A DNA stretch of 64,000 nt from the NCBI GenBank assembly GCA_900618425.1, contig UZAN01040148.1:1-64000 (forward strand). Reading direction: 5' to 3'. Numbering within the stretch: the stretch's first letter is position 1; each line of letters begins with the position of its first letter. Source of the stretch: Echinostoma caproni (taxonomy: Eukaryota > Platyhelminthes > Trematoda > Plagiorchiida > Echinostomatidae). A model generated the notes under the pieces. That model was not told the origin of the DNA. It searched no databases and worked only from the letters and a program-made list of their open reading frames with translations. Positions 23,560 to 36,010 of this stretch are shown here, in pieces. The position numbers and the translations under genes were made by a program.

Positions 23560-23870
23560 CATATAAAGCTTTCCTACCTGGACCCTCTTCTGAAACCTAT
23601 TTTTCAGAGTTTTCAAATTCTTTTTCTGTCTCTGTTGGATTGGTTAAATATTTATTTTTATATGGTGTGTTGCGAGTTTAACCTTGTTTTAAATTACTCA
23701 CAGTTTCAAATCTTTAACAACCTTACCTACTACGATAAAAGATACATGTTTTCAATTTCTTGTTGTTCTCCCGTCGGGTCCTCTGATCACGTTCCTCCTA
23801 ATAATTCCCCTCACGTTTTCAGTTTTATCAAAAAAGAAACTTGTTACTTGATACCTCTAGCATAAGCTTC
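23560..23870 (+). pseudogene. Possible LINE endonuclease fragment
   Basis: A T-rich open segment contains SISCCSPVGSSDHVPPN at about 23753-23803. The GSSDHVP wording resembles the SDH motif that holds the catalytic His at the end of the APE-type endonuclease of CR1-like LINEs. Upstream catalytic motifs (N, E, Y) were not found, so this rests on one motif and on the LINE-like base composition. Confidence 0.3.
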
Positions 23871-24789
23871 GAAGGGGACAACGTTACCTGAAAGGTTCAC
23901 GAGACTCAGGGATATGATTGCCATGAAAAACGTTTTGGTATTTTCTGGCCCGAACGTACCTACTTTCTCATCAAACGTTTCACGCCAATAGTTCCCTTTA
24001 TCAATTTCATGGGAGCAAAATGAAGTATCATGATCACAGGATGTGTTGAATCCAACTATTTCGTGGCAATTTCACCATCCATGTACAAACATTGAGATCT
24101 CGTGTTTGGTTAAAAGTGACAAGTTTTGGGACCAGCAAACACACTTAGGGAAGAGAAATCAGTCAATGCAAAGCCCAAAGATCAATAATTCGAACCGGAT
24201 TGGGCATAAGTGTAGGAAGCCTACTCACTGCAGCGTAGAGGGGGGGGGGNNNNGGTCAGCTATTTATCCATGTGTTGCTGTTTACCCAGTAATCAAACTA
24301 TCGCAACACATCACAGCTTGGGACAAGCTGACTCGCAGAATATTGCTGTATACCTGTCAGAATTAATTTCAATCTCACCCGAGCACTCCAAATATAAACA
24401 CATTCAAGCACGTATAAAAGCATACAATACCTCCATAGTACATTATGTAGCCTGTATTTTATGTCACATGAACCTTATTTTCCGTGATTTGTTCATAGCC
24501 CTGAGTTCACTTCATAATCACAGTACATTTAGTCGTCTCGCTGTTTTTTTTTCTACAAGGTATTTGGCGAGTGAATATGTAACTGAAGCTGTAGAAAACC
24601 AATTTGGTGACTTGACTTTACCATTATTGTGCCTCATCAAATGAGCCCTTAGTAAAAGTGAACACCATACCCACCCATGTTCTTGCCCACTCGAAACCCT
24701 AATTTTTTGTTTGATGAACTTTTCACCAAGACCACGTGACATATTCCAGTTTACGCATACAAATCCTCCATCCTTTTAATGCTTGTGAC
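23871..24789. other. Unassigned; poly-G and a four-base gap
   Basis: A run of ten G (about 24240-24249) leads into nnnn (24250-24253), a typical sequencing break. Open frames across it cannot be trusted. Nothing else is recognised. Confidence 0.5.
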
Positions 24790-25059
24790 TGTTCACCTAG
24801 CAAGAAGCTTTGGATATTTTGAGCATCCCATGTCACACAAAACCTTTTAGTTTATTCGGCTAGGATCTCACTGATTAGGCTGGCCGTTTCCTTCGCTAAA
24901 ATGTGTTACCCCTTTTCCTGCCACATATAAGACACCTCGTAGGTGGTCTGACTCTCAAACTAGTTCCTTTTTGTCTCATACGATCCTGCCCCGAGTCGGA
25001 TTATCGCCAAATAGACTTTTGTTTAATATATTATTGATTCTGTAGTCTCGGAGTGAACA
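24790..25059 (+). mobile_element. Probable solo LTR (about 270 bp)
   Basis: The block opens with TGTTCAC (24790-24796) and closes with its exact inverse GTGAACA (25053-25059), as retroviral-type LTRs do (TG...CA). A TATAA at 24926-24930 sits where a U3/R promoter would be. Inside is a compact non-coding stretch with CTCGTAGGTGGTCTGACTCTC. I see no polypurine tract before it, no primer-binding site after it, no coding remnant and no clear target duplication. Orientation is taken from the TATA box. A chance 7-bp inverted pair is the alternative. Confidence 0.45.
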
Positions 25060-26498
25060 GGTAAAGTCATTTATGCTTTCCTTGATTGAAATTACGTGTT
25101 CTCTAACTTCGGAACTCAATGCAGCACATATGCTTTACTTTCATTTTATACAACATGCCTTATCAGACTGACCGCTTGTTATTGAATAATATATGGTTCA
25201 TAAATACATTAACAGTATAAGCATACTCATTTTTGCTAGTATGCAGAACTAGTATGTTAGAACTATTTTTGCGTACATGCTTTCATTCGGGTTTAGTGTT
25301 CCACAAGTTTGTTTTTTGTGCCCCATCGAGGACATTTTGTGCCTGAAATCCATTCTAACCAGGGAGCTAAAAAACATCCTTGAAATAAGCCGGGTAAGAA
25401 TAGCTATTTTGTTATTTGACTATCAGTTCGAATGATTCAAAACCCGTTAAGAGAATTGCATCTGAGGCGAAAACGTCGGATCGATGAAGAAGCATGCACA
25501 TTTCCTCGGTCACGTGATTTGTTCTCCTTCTAGTCAGTCGTGCACATTGCAAAAATGCAGATGCAATACAAATGATTTTTAGTACCTCCTTGTTTAAGGG
25601 AAAAATCAGAAAAACGTTGTTTGTCATATCATTCCAAACCTGATCCACGCTGTAGAATCTATTGTCTTCAAATGGCATGCATTTTATAGCATTTCTCATT
25701 GGAAAGTCATGGTTTCACTCACAATCTGATACTTCTCTGGTTTCGTAGGCTAATTCCAAAGTGAAAACGAGTGAGGAACACAGTTTAGGTTAGTTAGTGC
25801 AAACAATCGCAGAGTTTTGCGTAGTTTAATGTTGAAATATGAGCCATGTAATTTAATGAGGTAATTCTTTGAAAGATCTATCAGTTGGGTCACAAATGAT
25901 GCTAAACAGTTCCAGATAGTGGACCCTCTGGAAGCAAAAGATTGAAGTAAGTAGTACAGCTGGTGTGCTTAAACAGTAACTACGGATGGATGACCCTGAA
26001 AAAGCTGGGTGATTGTTCTACGAATGAACAGGATTCTGCAGAACAGTATTGGTAAAATGAAAGAGAAAAGAGAGAAAAGGGAAAATCACGCACCAATCCA
26101 GAATATCGGTTACAACTACGATAAAGTTGTCCGGAATACGATGAGGTGCAAGCAGTTCACCTGATATTCGTGAGAGGGACTGCGTTATTCTCTATTCAGA
26201 TCCAAACCCCTTCTCTCTGACATTGGTTGACATTCTATGGATAATGGAGGGCTACAGCGATTTCCGTGGAAAAATTGCTTGAAAACTCATTATCCTTCAA
26301 AAAGAATGTTACCAAGATCATGTTCGAAGTTCCGACAGGGCAGTAAGACTAGCATGCTTTTGTGTACAGAGCAAATGAACGGTGTAAAGAAAACCTCGGG
26401 CTCACTGCGTACTTCAGCAGCCTTTTACAGGACGAAATGTTTGTTCCATGTAATGGATTGAAACCCAAAGCTACTTGCATGTAGCTAAAACTTATGCT
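25060..26498. other. Unassigned
   Basis: Nothing recognised before the gap; the open frame at 26237-26461 has no known domain. Confidence 0.4.
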
Positions 26499-27063
26499 NN
26501 NNNNNNNNNNNNNNNNNNNNNNNNNNNNNNNNNNNNNNNNNNNNNNNNNNNNNNNNNNNNNNNNNNNNNNNNNNNNNNNNNNNNNNNNNNNNNNNNNNNN
26601 NNNNNNNNNNNNNNNNNNNNNNNNNNNNNNNNNNNNNNNNNNNNNNNNNNNNNNNNNNNNNNNNNNNNNNNNNNNNNNNNNNNNNNNNNNNNNNNNNNNN
26701 NNNNNNNNNNNNNNNNNNNNNNNNNNNNNNNNNNNNNNNNNNNNNNNNNNNNNNNNNNNNNNNNNNNNNNNNNNNNNNNNNNNNNNNNNNNNNNNNNNNN
26801 NNNNNNNNNNNNNNNNNNNNNNNNNNNNNNNNNNNNNNNNNNNNNNNNNNNNNNNNNNNNNNNNNNNNNNNNNNNNNNNNNNNNNNNNNNNNNNNNNNNN
26901 NNNNNNNNNNNNNNNNNNNNNNNNNNNNNNNNNNNNNNNNNNNNNNNNNNNNNNNNNNNNNNNNNNNNNNNNNNNNNNNNNNNNNNNNNNNNNNNNNNNN
27001 NNNNNNNNNNNNNNNNNNNNNNNNNNNNNNNNNNNNNNNNNNNNNNNNNNNNNNNNNNNNNNN
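26499..27063. other. Assembly gap (565 n)
   Basis: A run of n. The 33 bases immediately before it (26466-26498) are repeated exactly right after it (27064-27096), which suggests overlapping contig ends. Open frames across the n are meaningless. Confidence 0.95.
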
Positions 27064-27096
27064 CAAAGCTACTTGCATGTAGCTAAAACTTATGCT

Positions 27097-29484
27097 TACA
27101 AATTGTGGTTTGAGTGCATGGTGAGCGGCAAGTTGATCTTGAATGATCGACTGTCGTCGAAAGGCGCGCTTTGGGTGAACGATGAATCGGTGTCCGTTAC
27201 GCCCAACCATAGAGCACATTTTCGGCAACGAATGAGGCATAAAATGGTGAGAATATGAGAATGAAGAGGGCACGGCTAATTAAAAAGGGTTAATTTTTCG
27301 ACGTTTTAAGGTGAATCGGATACTGGTTTTCTTATGGGAAGCCATACAATCTATCATGGAAATATAGTTGGTGCTCAATAATGGAACAATTACTAGTTTT
27401 AATTATTTAAGAATACTGATCAGAGACCAAAATCCATCCATCAATTCAACACTGAAATCTTGTTTCGCCTATACACCCGATATTCTCCAATTTGTGCATC
27501 CAAGTGACATCGACGCATTAGTCAACTGGGGGATCTTGGTATCGTTTTACTCGTCTGCAAAACTTAGAGTTTAGTGTTTGTTGCTGCGGGTATACAAACG
27601 ATAGACTTCCAGAATTTCCCTATATTACAGTTACCTGAAAAAGTACCGCACTCGTGCATATACCAACGGCTTTATGTTCTCACTTGTGAATGCGGTCATA
27701 TGGGGTGCTCACCTATACTTTACAGTTGTGCGTTGAGGTTAGCTTTCTAACACTGAAAATGTAGGAACAGTCAGAAAAGTTTTAGATAAATAAATAGATA
27801 GATAGATGTTTTCTCATTTTGTTCAGATGGAGCTTCTTTATGATTTCTGTACCAAAAGTGTGTTTGATGTACTTTGAAAGCCATAATGGTTGTGATCTAT
27901 CCACATGAAACTTGGGATATACTGAGTACAATGAGCATCTTGATGACTGTTGTTCGGGGATCTTCCAATCCGGAAGAATCACATTGGATTGATGCATTTC
28001 GGATCACTGTTTCGTCATTTTGATAATGTACTCAAATAGCATTAGTTCAATACAGTAAATTATCCTCACCAATCGGAACGGTTTAAATCACAGATAACTG
28101 AATGATTGATTTCATCTCAAAACAGAATGCGAATGACATACTCAGTGCTAACAACAACAAAAGCAAATTTTAGTTTTAACATCTGCTTACTATCTGTTAG
28201 TTTAGAAACGTGCTGTCCATTCAATCAAGCTATAATAACCTGTCCCACACTTCTCTTGTCCTGCTGAATGTTTCGGAAATCGTAGGCCAAGGTTTGTTGC
28301 ACACAGACCGCAAAGAATGTAATGTCGTATGACTGGAAAATAGATTACCAATGTGTCCACATGAATTTCTGGAGTCAAATCATTTGAAGCAGTTTGAGTA
28401 GCTACCCGTGGTGAGGTGAATGGCAGGATTGAGATAAATCAATGGGTTTTCGGATAAGGTAATCAGTTGGATCGGTGGATTCGAAATTTCCTTTGTTATA
28501 TACACGGCTAGTTTTGTTCTGCTAAATTATGACCCCTGGATGACTGGACCGGGTTACGGTTATTATGAGTTGCACGGCCAGGTTTGCGATGGAGATTGTC
28601 GCTCTCACTCTCTCCAAAGTAATTCACTTTGATCGATTAGTGACGTACGTACTTGTACATAAAACTAAAATATACTCCTATATATAATCATATCCTGGCA
28701 TGACCACGCATAACCAAAATGAGATGACTGACCATGACGCATCTCATAGTACTCCATCGAACTGTGTTAGACTATAACTGGATGGTTCCATACTGTGCGT
28801 AGGTTGGGACATCCGAATGAATACAGACTATAGTACTGTTTCATTCATCCCCGTTGACATTAAAATGTATTCGCAGTCACCGGTTCCGATTAGTGAAGGC
28901 GTCGTGGTGTATAAGTTGTGAGATAGCAGGATTAGCATAATTCTTTCCATATGTATTCGCCTGTTTGTCCCATGGATCTGCATATAACTACCTCAGAGCG
29001 TTTAGGAACCCCACACAGTCTACCTGAATAGTACTGTGATGAAATCAATCGTTAGCTGGATTACCCTACACTTCTTTGCCCGAAATCACAAAATCAATGT
29101 GAGCTGCTCATTCTCCCCCCTATTCGGTCATATTTAGTCCATCTAAAAGGATTGTAAGTAGCGTTTTGGTCACAATGGGATCGATTAGCCATCTTGAATA
29201 CGTTTTGTAAATCAGGATTTTCGGCTGTCCAATCAGGATGTGCATATACAAATTTAGGTTGTCCCAGGATCACTTAAATTGATGAATGCTTCCTCAAATA
29301 ATTCAAGAAATTGGTCAAAAGAACAGTTGGCCAAATTTTTCTATCGCAGTATTTGACAATTCTATCCCTCGAAACTTCGCACAAATTCACTCAGTACATG
29401 CGTGTGTCCAGACAAGTTCTCCTAACACCCGGTCACGAAATCAAAAGTTGATTTTTTATTCTTTCATCGATTTTCCTCCTACAG
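27097..29484. other. Unassigned; short (ATAG)n tract
   Basis: AAATAGATAGATAGATG at 27790-27806 could be the 3' microsatellite tail of an unknown minus-strand non-LTR element. No gene is supported. Confidence 0.35.
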
Positions 29485-29580
29485 GACGTACGACTTATAG
29501 TGTATTCAATGACTGCAAACTTTATTTAGCATTTTGCTTATATTCTGAATTTCAATTCAGTTTCGTCAGGGGAGTTTCAG
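29485..29580 (+). CDS. Candidate internal exon (unknown gene)
   Basis: A strong acceptor (TCGATTTTCCTCCTACAG) precedes 96 open bases beginning RTTYSVFNDCK and ending at CAG followed by GTATCT. The exon would start and end in phase 1, like the candidate at 31376. No domain is recognised. Confidence 0.2.
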
Positions 29581-31375
29581 GTATCTGTCGAAGTGAAATA
29601 ACTGTCAGGGTGATTGAAAAGGTGTGAATAAACGTTCTAGCACATTCTGGATTAATTAAATAGCGAAACGAAATAAAACAAGGCCCCAGATCACATGTAA
29701 AATTATAATAAACTAAAAATGGTGAGCACGTGGAATTCTCATCAGAAGGTTTGCTCGTCGACACAGGCTACATTGAGAATGTCAGTTGACAGCGATTTCA
29801 CGAGACCCCGTAAAACACTAACCGAACTGTCTGTCCATGATCTGGGTTCCTTCTATAGAGAACAAATAGAAATATTTGATTGGGTAGTTTGTATCGTTCG
29901 AATATCGAAAATTTCAGTAACTGTCTTAGGGTATTCAGCCTCAACTCTCGGTTTACTCCAAGTGCCAGCTAATCCATCCGGGTAGTTGAATGTATGACGA
30001 TGCAGTCTGATAGCTGCCTCCATTGGGGTGAGGAAAAGTAGATTGGATTGCCTTAGTTTACATTATTAAAACAGTATCACCTTGTGATCAAAGAAACCTT
30101 TATACGTCTATTATTCGCTCGGCGTTAAATCACCCGGTAAACAGGATGACACTAATTTCAAACCGGGGTAAGGAACCAACAATGAATTCTTCCTGATGGG
30201 TTTGAAGTTAAACTCTCAATAATTTTACTTCACAATAAGAATAAGAATCATAATCACTTTAGTTCCATCGTTGTTAAATGAACAAAACTGCAGTTGAATG
30301 ATGAAAATATTGGTATCCATGATGGGATTTTAATCCACGCATGAACGTCACATGAACTGCACCATAAGAACTACGCGTATACACGTAGCGCTTTGATGTG
30401 CTCATATCTGATCACGAATTCAGAGTGGCTAGGTAAATGGGCTCCACCGCAACCGTTCCTGTAAGTCAGTGAAGTCCATCCGGCAAACGTGTCAGGTTAA
30501 GCATCTTTCGCATGTCGAGATTGTGGTATTATGGTTGATCTGTCAGAGCGTGAGTGGAAGATTGGCGAGGGGGATGTCTAAGAATCAAATGGAATCCCAC
30601 TGACGATCGTATTGGAATCAACCATGTGTCAATATATGTTTTTCGGGTTCATCAAGTGCTTGCTTTTGACCAAAATAAACTCTTTTTCGTTCTTTACTAT
30701 TAACCTGAGGCGAAATATAAAACAGTTTGAAGAAGCATAAATAAAGATTTGTTTACGTTTAACAATTTGCGAGAATTAGGCCTATTTGAGTACGTTTTCT
30801 TGCGTGAAGTCAAATGGCAGCTGAAAATCAAGCACTATATTCGGCGTATAACTTATTTAAGATAGACTCTCATTTCTTTCACTGATGGGTATGCCAACAG
30901 GGACATTTCTGTACATGCAACCTGGAGTCTGTTACATCCGCCTCGATGGAAACTGTGGTCACGAAAAAAGCTATTTGTTGTCATGAGAACGCTTGAGATC
31001 AATTAGTTCACTAAGTGTTTTATCAGTAATATTCCGAATTCAGTAATCGATCAGTTTAGAATACCAAAACTAACAAATGCATATAATGTTGTTTTTACAA
31101 AACTATGCAAGTAGGAATACGGAGACGAAAACGACACCGTCAATAACAAATAATATAGAAGTCAAATTGACCGGAACAACTGAAGTTCTAATCTGTGGTA
31201 GATGCTTCAGTTGTGTTCACCTGGTTGAACTATTTCCTTTGATCCATTTGTCTATGTCCATTTTGTTAGGGGACACCCACATTTCGCAATAGTGCCCGAA
31301 TATTTTCATCCATTATCGACTCAACTATCAATTTGGATATATATTGTGCGCTGTTTTTCTGCTCTGGTCGTGCAG
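29581..31375. other. Unassigned; one tRNA-like patch
   Basis: On the minus strand at about 30325-30345 GCGTGGATTAAAATCCCATC resembles the B-box region of the 37-kb and 48-kb repeat, without a supporting A box. Otherwise nothing is seen. Confidence 0.35.
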
Positions 31376-31435
31376 ATTTCTACAAGGCCATTGGCAAGAA
31401 TAAACCGATACTGACTGAGACACTTCGAGTACCAG
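31376..31435 (+). CDS. Candidate 60-nt symmetric internal exon
   Basis: The acceptor CTGTTTTTCTGCTCTGG...GTGCAG is pyrimidine-rich. The next 60 bases encode FYKAIGKNKPILTETLRVP without a stop and finish in CCAG before GTGACT. Entry and exit are both phase 1, so skipping it would keep the frame. The other two frames are less plausible, and one has a stop. The host gene is unknown. Confidence 0.3.
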
Positions 31436-33635
31436 GTGACTGTTTCGTATATGCTGTAATAGAAATGAATTGCTTATTGGACAAAAATGCATCCTGAAAT
31501 AAGAGTTAGCTTATAGTGACAATATACAACATGATACAGAACACGGGATTATTTCAGATAAATTCATTTCGTTGCTTTTGCTATCTGGTTGTTGTTTTGG
31601 CTATTGCTGTCGAATTCGTGTATGACTATCCTCCAGACTAATCTGCCCAGAACGATGATTGATCAATTGTACTTGTATGGTTGGTTGACTAAGTGGATCC
31701 AAACCAACGTGGATTGCAACTGATACTCAACCACAAAACGGTGCATGGACGGTTGAAAACGAGCACTTTAAGGTCGATCGGAGATGATTTGCTATCAATT
31801 ATGAACTACTGACATCACGGGACAATCCCAGTAGATCGATTTTCTAACTGTCAGAGCGGGGACTTTTGTTGGCCTTTGATAACGAGTGGCGTTTGCTGAG
31901 CTACCGGTAATTCGTTCCAAGTGATGATTCAATTGATCTTCAAAGCAAAATTTGGTTGTTTCTTCTTTCCTGAAAATATATGGGCAATCAAGTGCAAGCC
32001 AGTTCTGTCTGTTGAGGATACGCCTATGTGTTTTTAGTTCTGTGCACGTTATCCGTGTGACGAAGTTGCAGACAAATTGATTGCTTTACTGTTTACGCAA
32101 TAAATTCTTGTTTCGTGCATTGATTTTCAGTAAAATATAGTCTTTTGATTTCTGTATGGTTTTGTAAGCTTTTCAGAACCCCCTCTAGATTTAGGTTCTG
32201 CATACCACTTCCGTGTTTGTGCAAGCCTGCTTGAATTGCAGTCGAGAACATTGTTATCCTCGACGTATGCTCTCATTGTCTATAATACCATAAAGCCTAT
32301 TCATCCAGTTTTGTCCGGAAGAAATCCACACAAAGTTCCCAGTAGTTATACAAAGTCAGGTGAATAATGCCCCAGTTATGAAAAACCAATCGTCAAGTGC
32401 TGTTAGCATCACGTTGTTAGTCATGGAGCGGTTGAGTCTCGCAATGGACCTCAGACATGAAATCGAGCACCTTTTCAGATTAGTAATGGAGTAGTTAGGC
32501 TCATATAATGCGTCCTCTTCGCTCTACGCAATCACTCCGTCAGTGTTCAACTTGTATCGAATCTATCGTGCTTATTAGCGTTGTCATTCGGGGAGACGTT
32601 ATGCAATTGTCCGAAGAAGCAGACTAGTGGCGATCAAGCTTGAGTTGTGGATAAAACCAGCTCCGTAAACAGAGTAACTGACGCGTAAGTTATTAATTCG
32701 GATGACTATTGGGAGGTATCTCTGGGAAATTCTATATTCCTAGATAGCTTATTGTGTATTTCATCTTTAAAACGTATTGTGATCTGCATTTTTGGAATCC
32801 TACGTGGGGGTAGACGGATGTTTATTGTTTTACCAGACAGATGAAGATGGCTTTATCGATGTTTGTTGCATTGATGCTCACGAACCAAGTACACGTGACT
32901 TGTTTATTCATTCCACTGCTGCTATCTATTTACTGATTTATTTCATATAGAACAAAATGCAGTCGCACTAAACAATCCTCCGAGCACGGGAAGTCATTCT
33001 CTGTCGAGTTTATTGGGTTTCAAGTCCGAAGGTGTCGTGATCAATTTGTGACCGCTGTAGGTCTGGATACTACGACGAATCTGTTTTGCAGACAACAACG
33101 AATTGTTCATTGATTGCTAAAGATCATACCATATTGATAACACTTTTGTGGATAATCAGGCTCACACTTGGGTCATAAATATGGGGTGGATTGTACAGTT
33201 ATGTTATCCACACATGTTTGAACTTCATTATCAACACTGGTACATGATTGGGCTGGTAACTATTACAGCCTACAACAACAACAGCAACAACAACAACAAC
33301 TGCTGCTGTTACTACTGCCTCCACCAGAGTAGCTAAATCTTCTTTGGCGGAAAAATCTCAGTCTAGAGTATTCTAATGACTTGCGCAAACAAAAAGCACA
33401 CGTTTAAGTCAGTATCAGTGTTAGTCGTTGCAATATGTATTGTCGGGCAGCTTTTTGGTTGAGAACTTCCCCCTTCCTGAAAATGATATCTTCGTATCTT
33501 CAGTGAAAGAAAGTAAAAATAAAAAGGAACAAAAAAGTGATAATGAAAAAGGCATATAATACCACGACGAACTGTAAGCAGAAGCTCATCATTGTAGGTT
33601 TACAATTAGTTGCTGAAAAATTCTTTTCTTGTCAA
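31436..33635. other. Unassigned; CAA/CTG triplet patch
   Basis: A (CAA)n run that passes into CTGCTGCTG lies at 33271-33309. A weak exon-like segment beginning TDEDGFIDVCC follows a TTGTTTTACCAG acceptor at 32837, without a clear donor. Nothing firmer was found. Confidence 0.35.
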
Positions 33636-33639
33636 TAGA

Positions 33640-34010
33640 AGAGCTAACCAAATAAGGTACTGTTGAATTATTCCACGTATTCATGCCAAATGCTAAGCAA
33701 CGAATATTGGACTGGATTGTGGCATAAAAACGGTAAGTAAATTAGGCAGGATTGAGCGAATGAGTGGATTCGTTAGGAATCTTACAAGCAAAATTCTCAC
33801 ATGAAGTTGTATGAAGATCACACAGTTTTGTGAATTGTGTTTAGGGTAAAAACAGAAATATAGTTATGATTTTCCAATCCGCAATGAGTGTAATGAAATA
33901 CTTTTGAATGGACCCAGGAAAATCATACAAATAAGTGTGACAGGAAAAAGCTATTGATAAACGAAAGAACATTCAATTGTATCCTTCGCTTTAGGGCATA
34001 ACCTTATATG
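33640..34010 (-). pseudogene. CR1-like LINE C-terminal scrap
   Basis: On the minus strand, CENFACKI (about 33785-33810), NESTHSLNPA and a preceding YFITL segment match CETFAQKI and its surroundings in the 1.8-kb copy and the 59-kb copy. Stops and frame changes are frequent. The reverse transcriptase domain is absent. The related nucleotide text GCAAAATTCTCACATGAAGT recurs at about 59211-59230. Confidence 0.65.
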
Positions 34011-34808
34011 TAGTTGTACGTACAAAGGACTTTATTTGTTTTTTAAACTTCTCCTCCCTGGTTTCTCCCGTTTTTGTTCACGAAAACATTTTTCAGGAAG
34101 GAAATCAGCCAATCAGAGGGCTGATATCAATAGAAAGTTATAAACTTTAGGCGGCGGCGCCGTTGAGACTCTTGAAACATCAGGGGCTTCGCGCAGCATT
34201 ACGCTGTCCATTTGTAGTGCATAGCGGCCGTAAGGCTAGTTCCATATACTCTTCAGAGAAATATCCGTTTTGGGGTAGTAGATCAACGACATATTGCGCT
34301 GCACCATTCCGTTGGATAACGGAAGTTAGTTATACGATCACCCAAAATGTTTAACTGTTCTCAAGTGCTTAACCTCAATACATGGTGATTCATATGCTAT
34401 TTGTTACACATTCCCTTGGAGAGGCTTACACCATTTACGAGAGATATTGGTCAAGGAAGAGGGAAACTGGTCACCGGTGACCTAGTTATGGTTTTTCTCG
34501 GAGATGTAATTGACAACATTATTAATAGCAACTCATTGAAATGCATGAAATGCATTGACAACTGCACCCTCTGATGGACTTTGCACAATCATTTACCGGC
34601 CGGCCAGCAGCCATTGCCAATTCATATTCATAAACTCTCAGAGTCTTACACTATCCAATAAATACACCTCACACATATTAACGATCTTTTATCTCTTTCT
34701 TACATTATTGTTGTTCTGTGGTAATATTTACAGCACCTTTAAGACAAGATTTTGAGATTCTACAACATTGTCTTATGATCAATGGCCGTGTTTCTTGTAC
34801 CCTTTCAG
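34011..34808. other. Unassigned; 14-bp palindrome
   Basis: GGTCACCGGTGACC at 34469-34482 is a perfect palindrome with no known partner. A small GC-rich patch begins at about 34151. Nothing else is supported. Confidence 0.4.
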
Positions 34809-34994
34809 GGATTAGCCTTTAGGCCTATTGGCAATTTCATTGAATCGTGCACTACATTTTTGCACAAGTTACCTTTGTACAAAATCAACTCGTTTCATGC
34901 CGAACCATCTTTCTGTCGTTCTGAAGCACTAAACATTTCAGTTGCAGTTCCGCTGCTCGTGAAGTTTGCTGGAACCCCACGATTTCGCATTTAG
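34809..34994 (+). CDS. Candidate terminal exon (unknown gene)
   Basis: TTTCTTGTACCCTTTCAG is a good acceptor. An open frame starting GLAFRPIGNFIESC runs 61 codons to a TAG at 34992-34994. No domain was recognised; chance remains possible. Confidence 0.2.
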   Translation, partial: GLAFRPIGNFIESCTTFLHKLPLYKINSFHAEPSFCRSEALNISVAVPLLVKFAGTPRFRI

Positions 34995-35870
34995 TTCACA
35001 AATTTAGTTTCCAAAGAGAAGATGCTGGCTGACCTGAACAATTACTTCAGTGTCTAAAATTCCTTTCTCTGCTGTTTCCATTTTAACTACAATTAGTTTT
35101 TTGATGAAGTACTGAGAATTATTGCCTCTAACTCGAATTGTCTGGATGAATTCAAGCTCCTTCATCGAGCTACGTATCTTGTTTCCAAGCGTTTCTACTC
35201 TTCCGCATTTTTTAATACAGTTGTACCAACTCAGTTTGCTTGTTAGAAGCAATAATCGTATTCTGACACATAAGCACCTGCTTATAAGTTTCACAAAGAT
35301 TAAAATACAATTCAAGAACCATGATCAGCGGATACGATCATTTGGACTTGGTCGGGTGTTCCGATTAAATACATTCAGGTTGGTCTAACTGGGGATTAGA
35401 GATATTACAGCAAATGGACGATCGTGCTTAGCAACAGCACATATGCGAATGAACTCTTTGTTTAATCACCTAGGTTTTACATACTGCATACTAATGTCTT
35501 CATACAATCACACCACTATGACCTGTTGGTCTGCTTATATTATCCATAATTGACCCAGTTTGTTTCGCTGTCACATGAAATAATCGTTTATAAAGCGATT
35601 GATTGGAAAAAAGCTCTCCTAATGGAGTGAATTTTGGCAATTATCTTCTTTTTAAGTTACCTAATCTTATCAAACGGGAACTGTAATTATCACGAATTGT
35701 TTGTCATAATACGATTAGCCTATATGGGAATCATTAGTCAATACCTTTGATACACGACTAGTGACTGACAGATGGATGTGTTCTCCGCATTCTCTCATCG
35801 TGCGCTAAAAACAAATAGCAAATTACCTATAAGTATCAATTGAAACATTTTACTGTTCAGTGTACCATGT
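34995..35870. other. Unassigned
   Basis: Nothing recognised; overlapping open frames on both strands (35004-35388) show no known domain. Confidence 0.4.
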
Positions 35871-35879
35871 TTATGCGCA

Positions 35880-36010
35880 ATTTATGGTCCTCTTGGTTCA
35901 CGCACAGATCATACGCATGTTGTGATGTGTTACAATGATGAGCTGATTTCCCCATAGAAATTGTGATGAACTCTCAACGCAAGGGAAGATGAATTCCAGC
36001 AGATAATTAT
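35880..36010 (+). repeat. Hammerhead-SINE tail, copy G (degenerate)
   Basis: ACAATGATGAGCTG (about 35932-35945) aligns with ACTACTGATGAGCT. It is followed by GAAATTGTGATGAACTC and GGGAAGATGAATTCCAGCAG, which match the family tail (GATGAACTGATG..., GTGAAGATGAAGTCCGAAG). The core is destroyed. Confidence 0.4.

Noticed and set aside
26475..27273. Long open frames across the gap
   Set aside because: They consist almost wholly of n and carry no information.
30320..30410. tRNA-like B box on the minus strand
   Set aside because: TTAAAATCCC is a poor B box and no A box could be placed.
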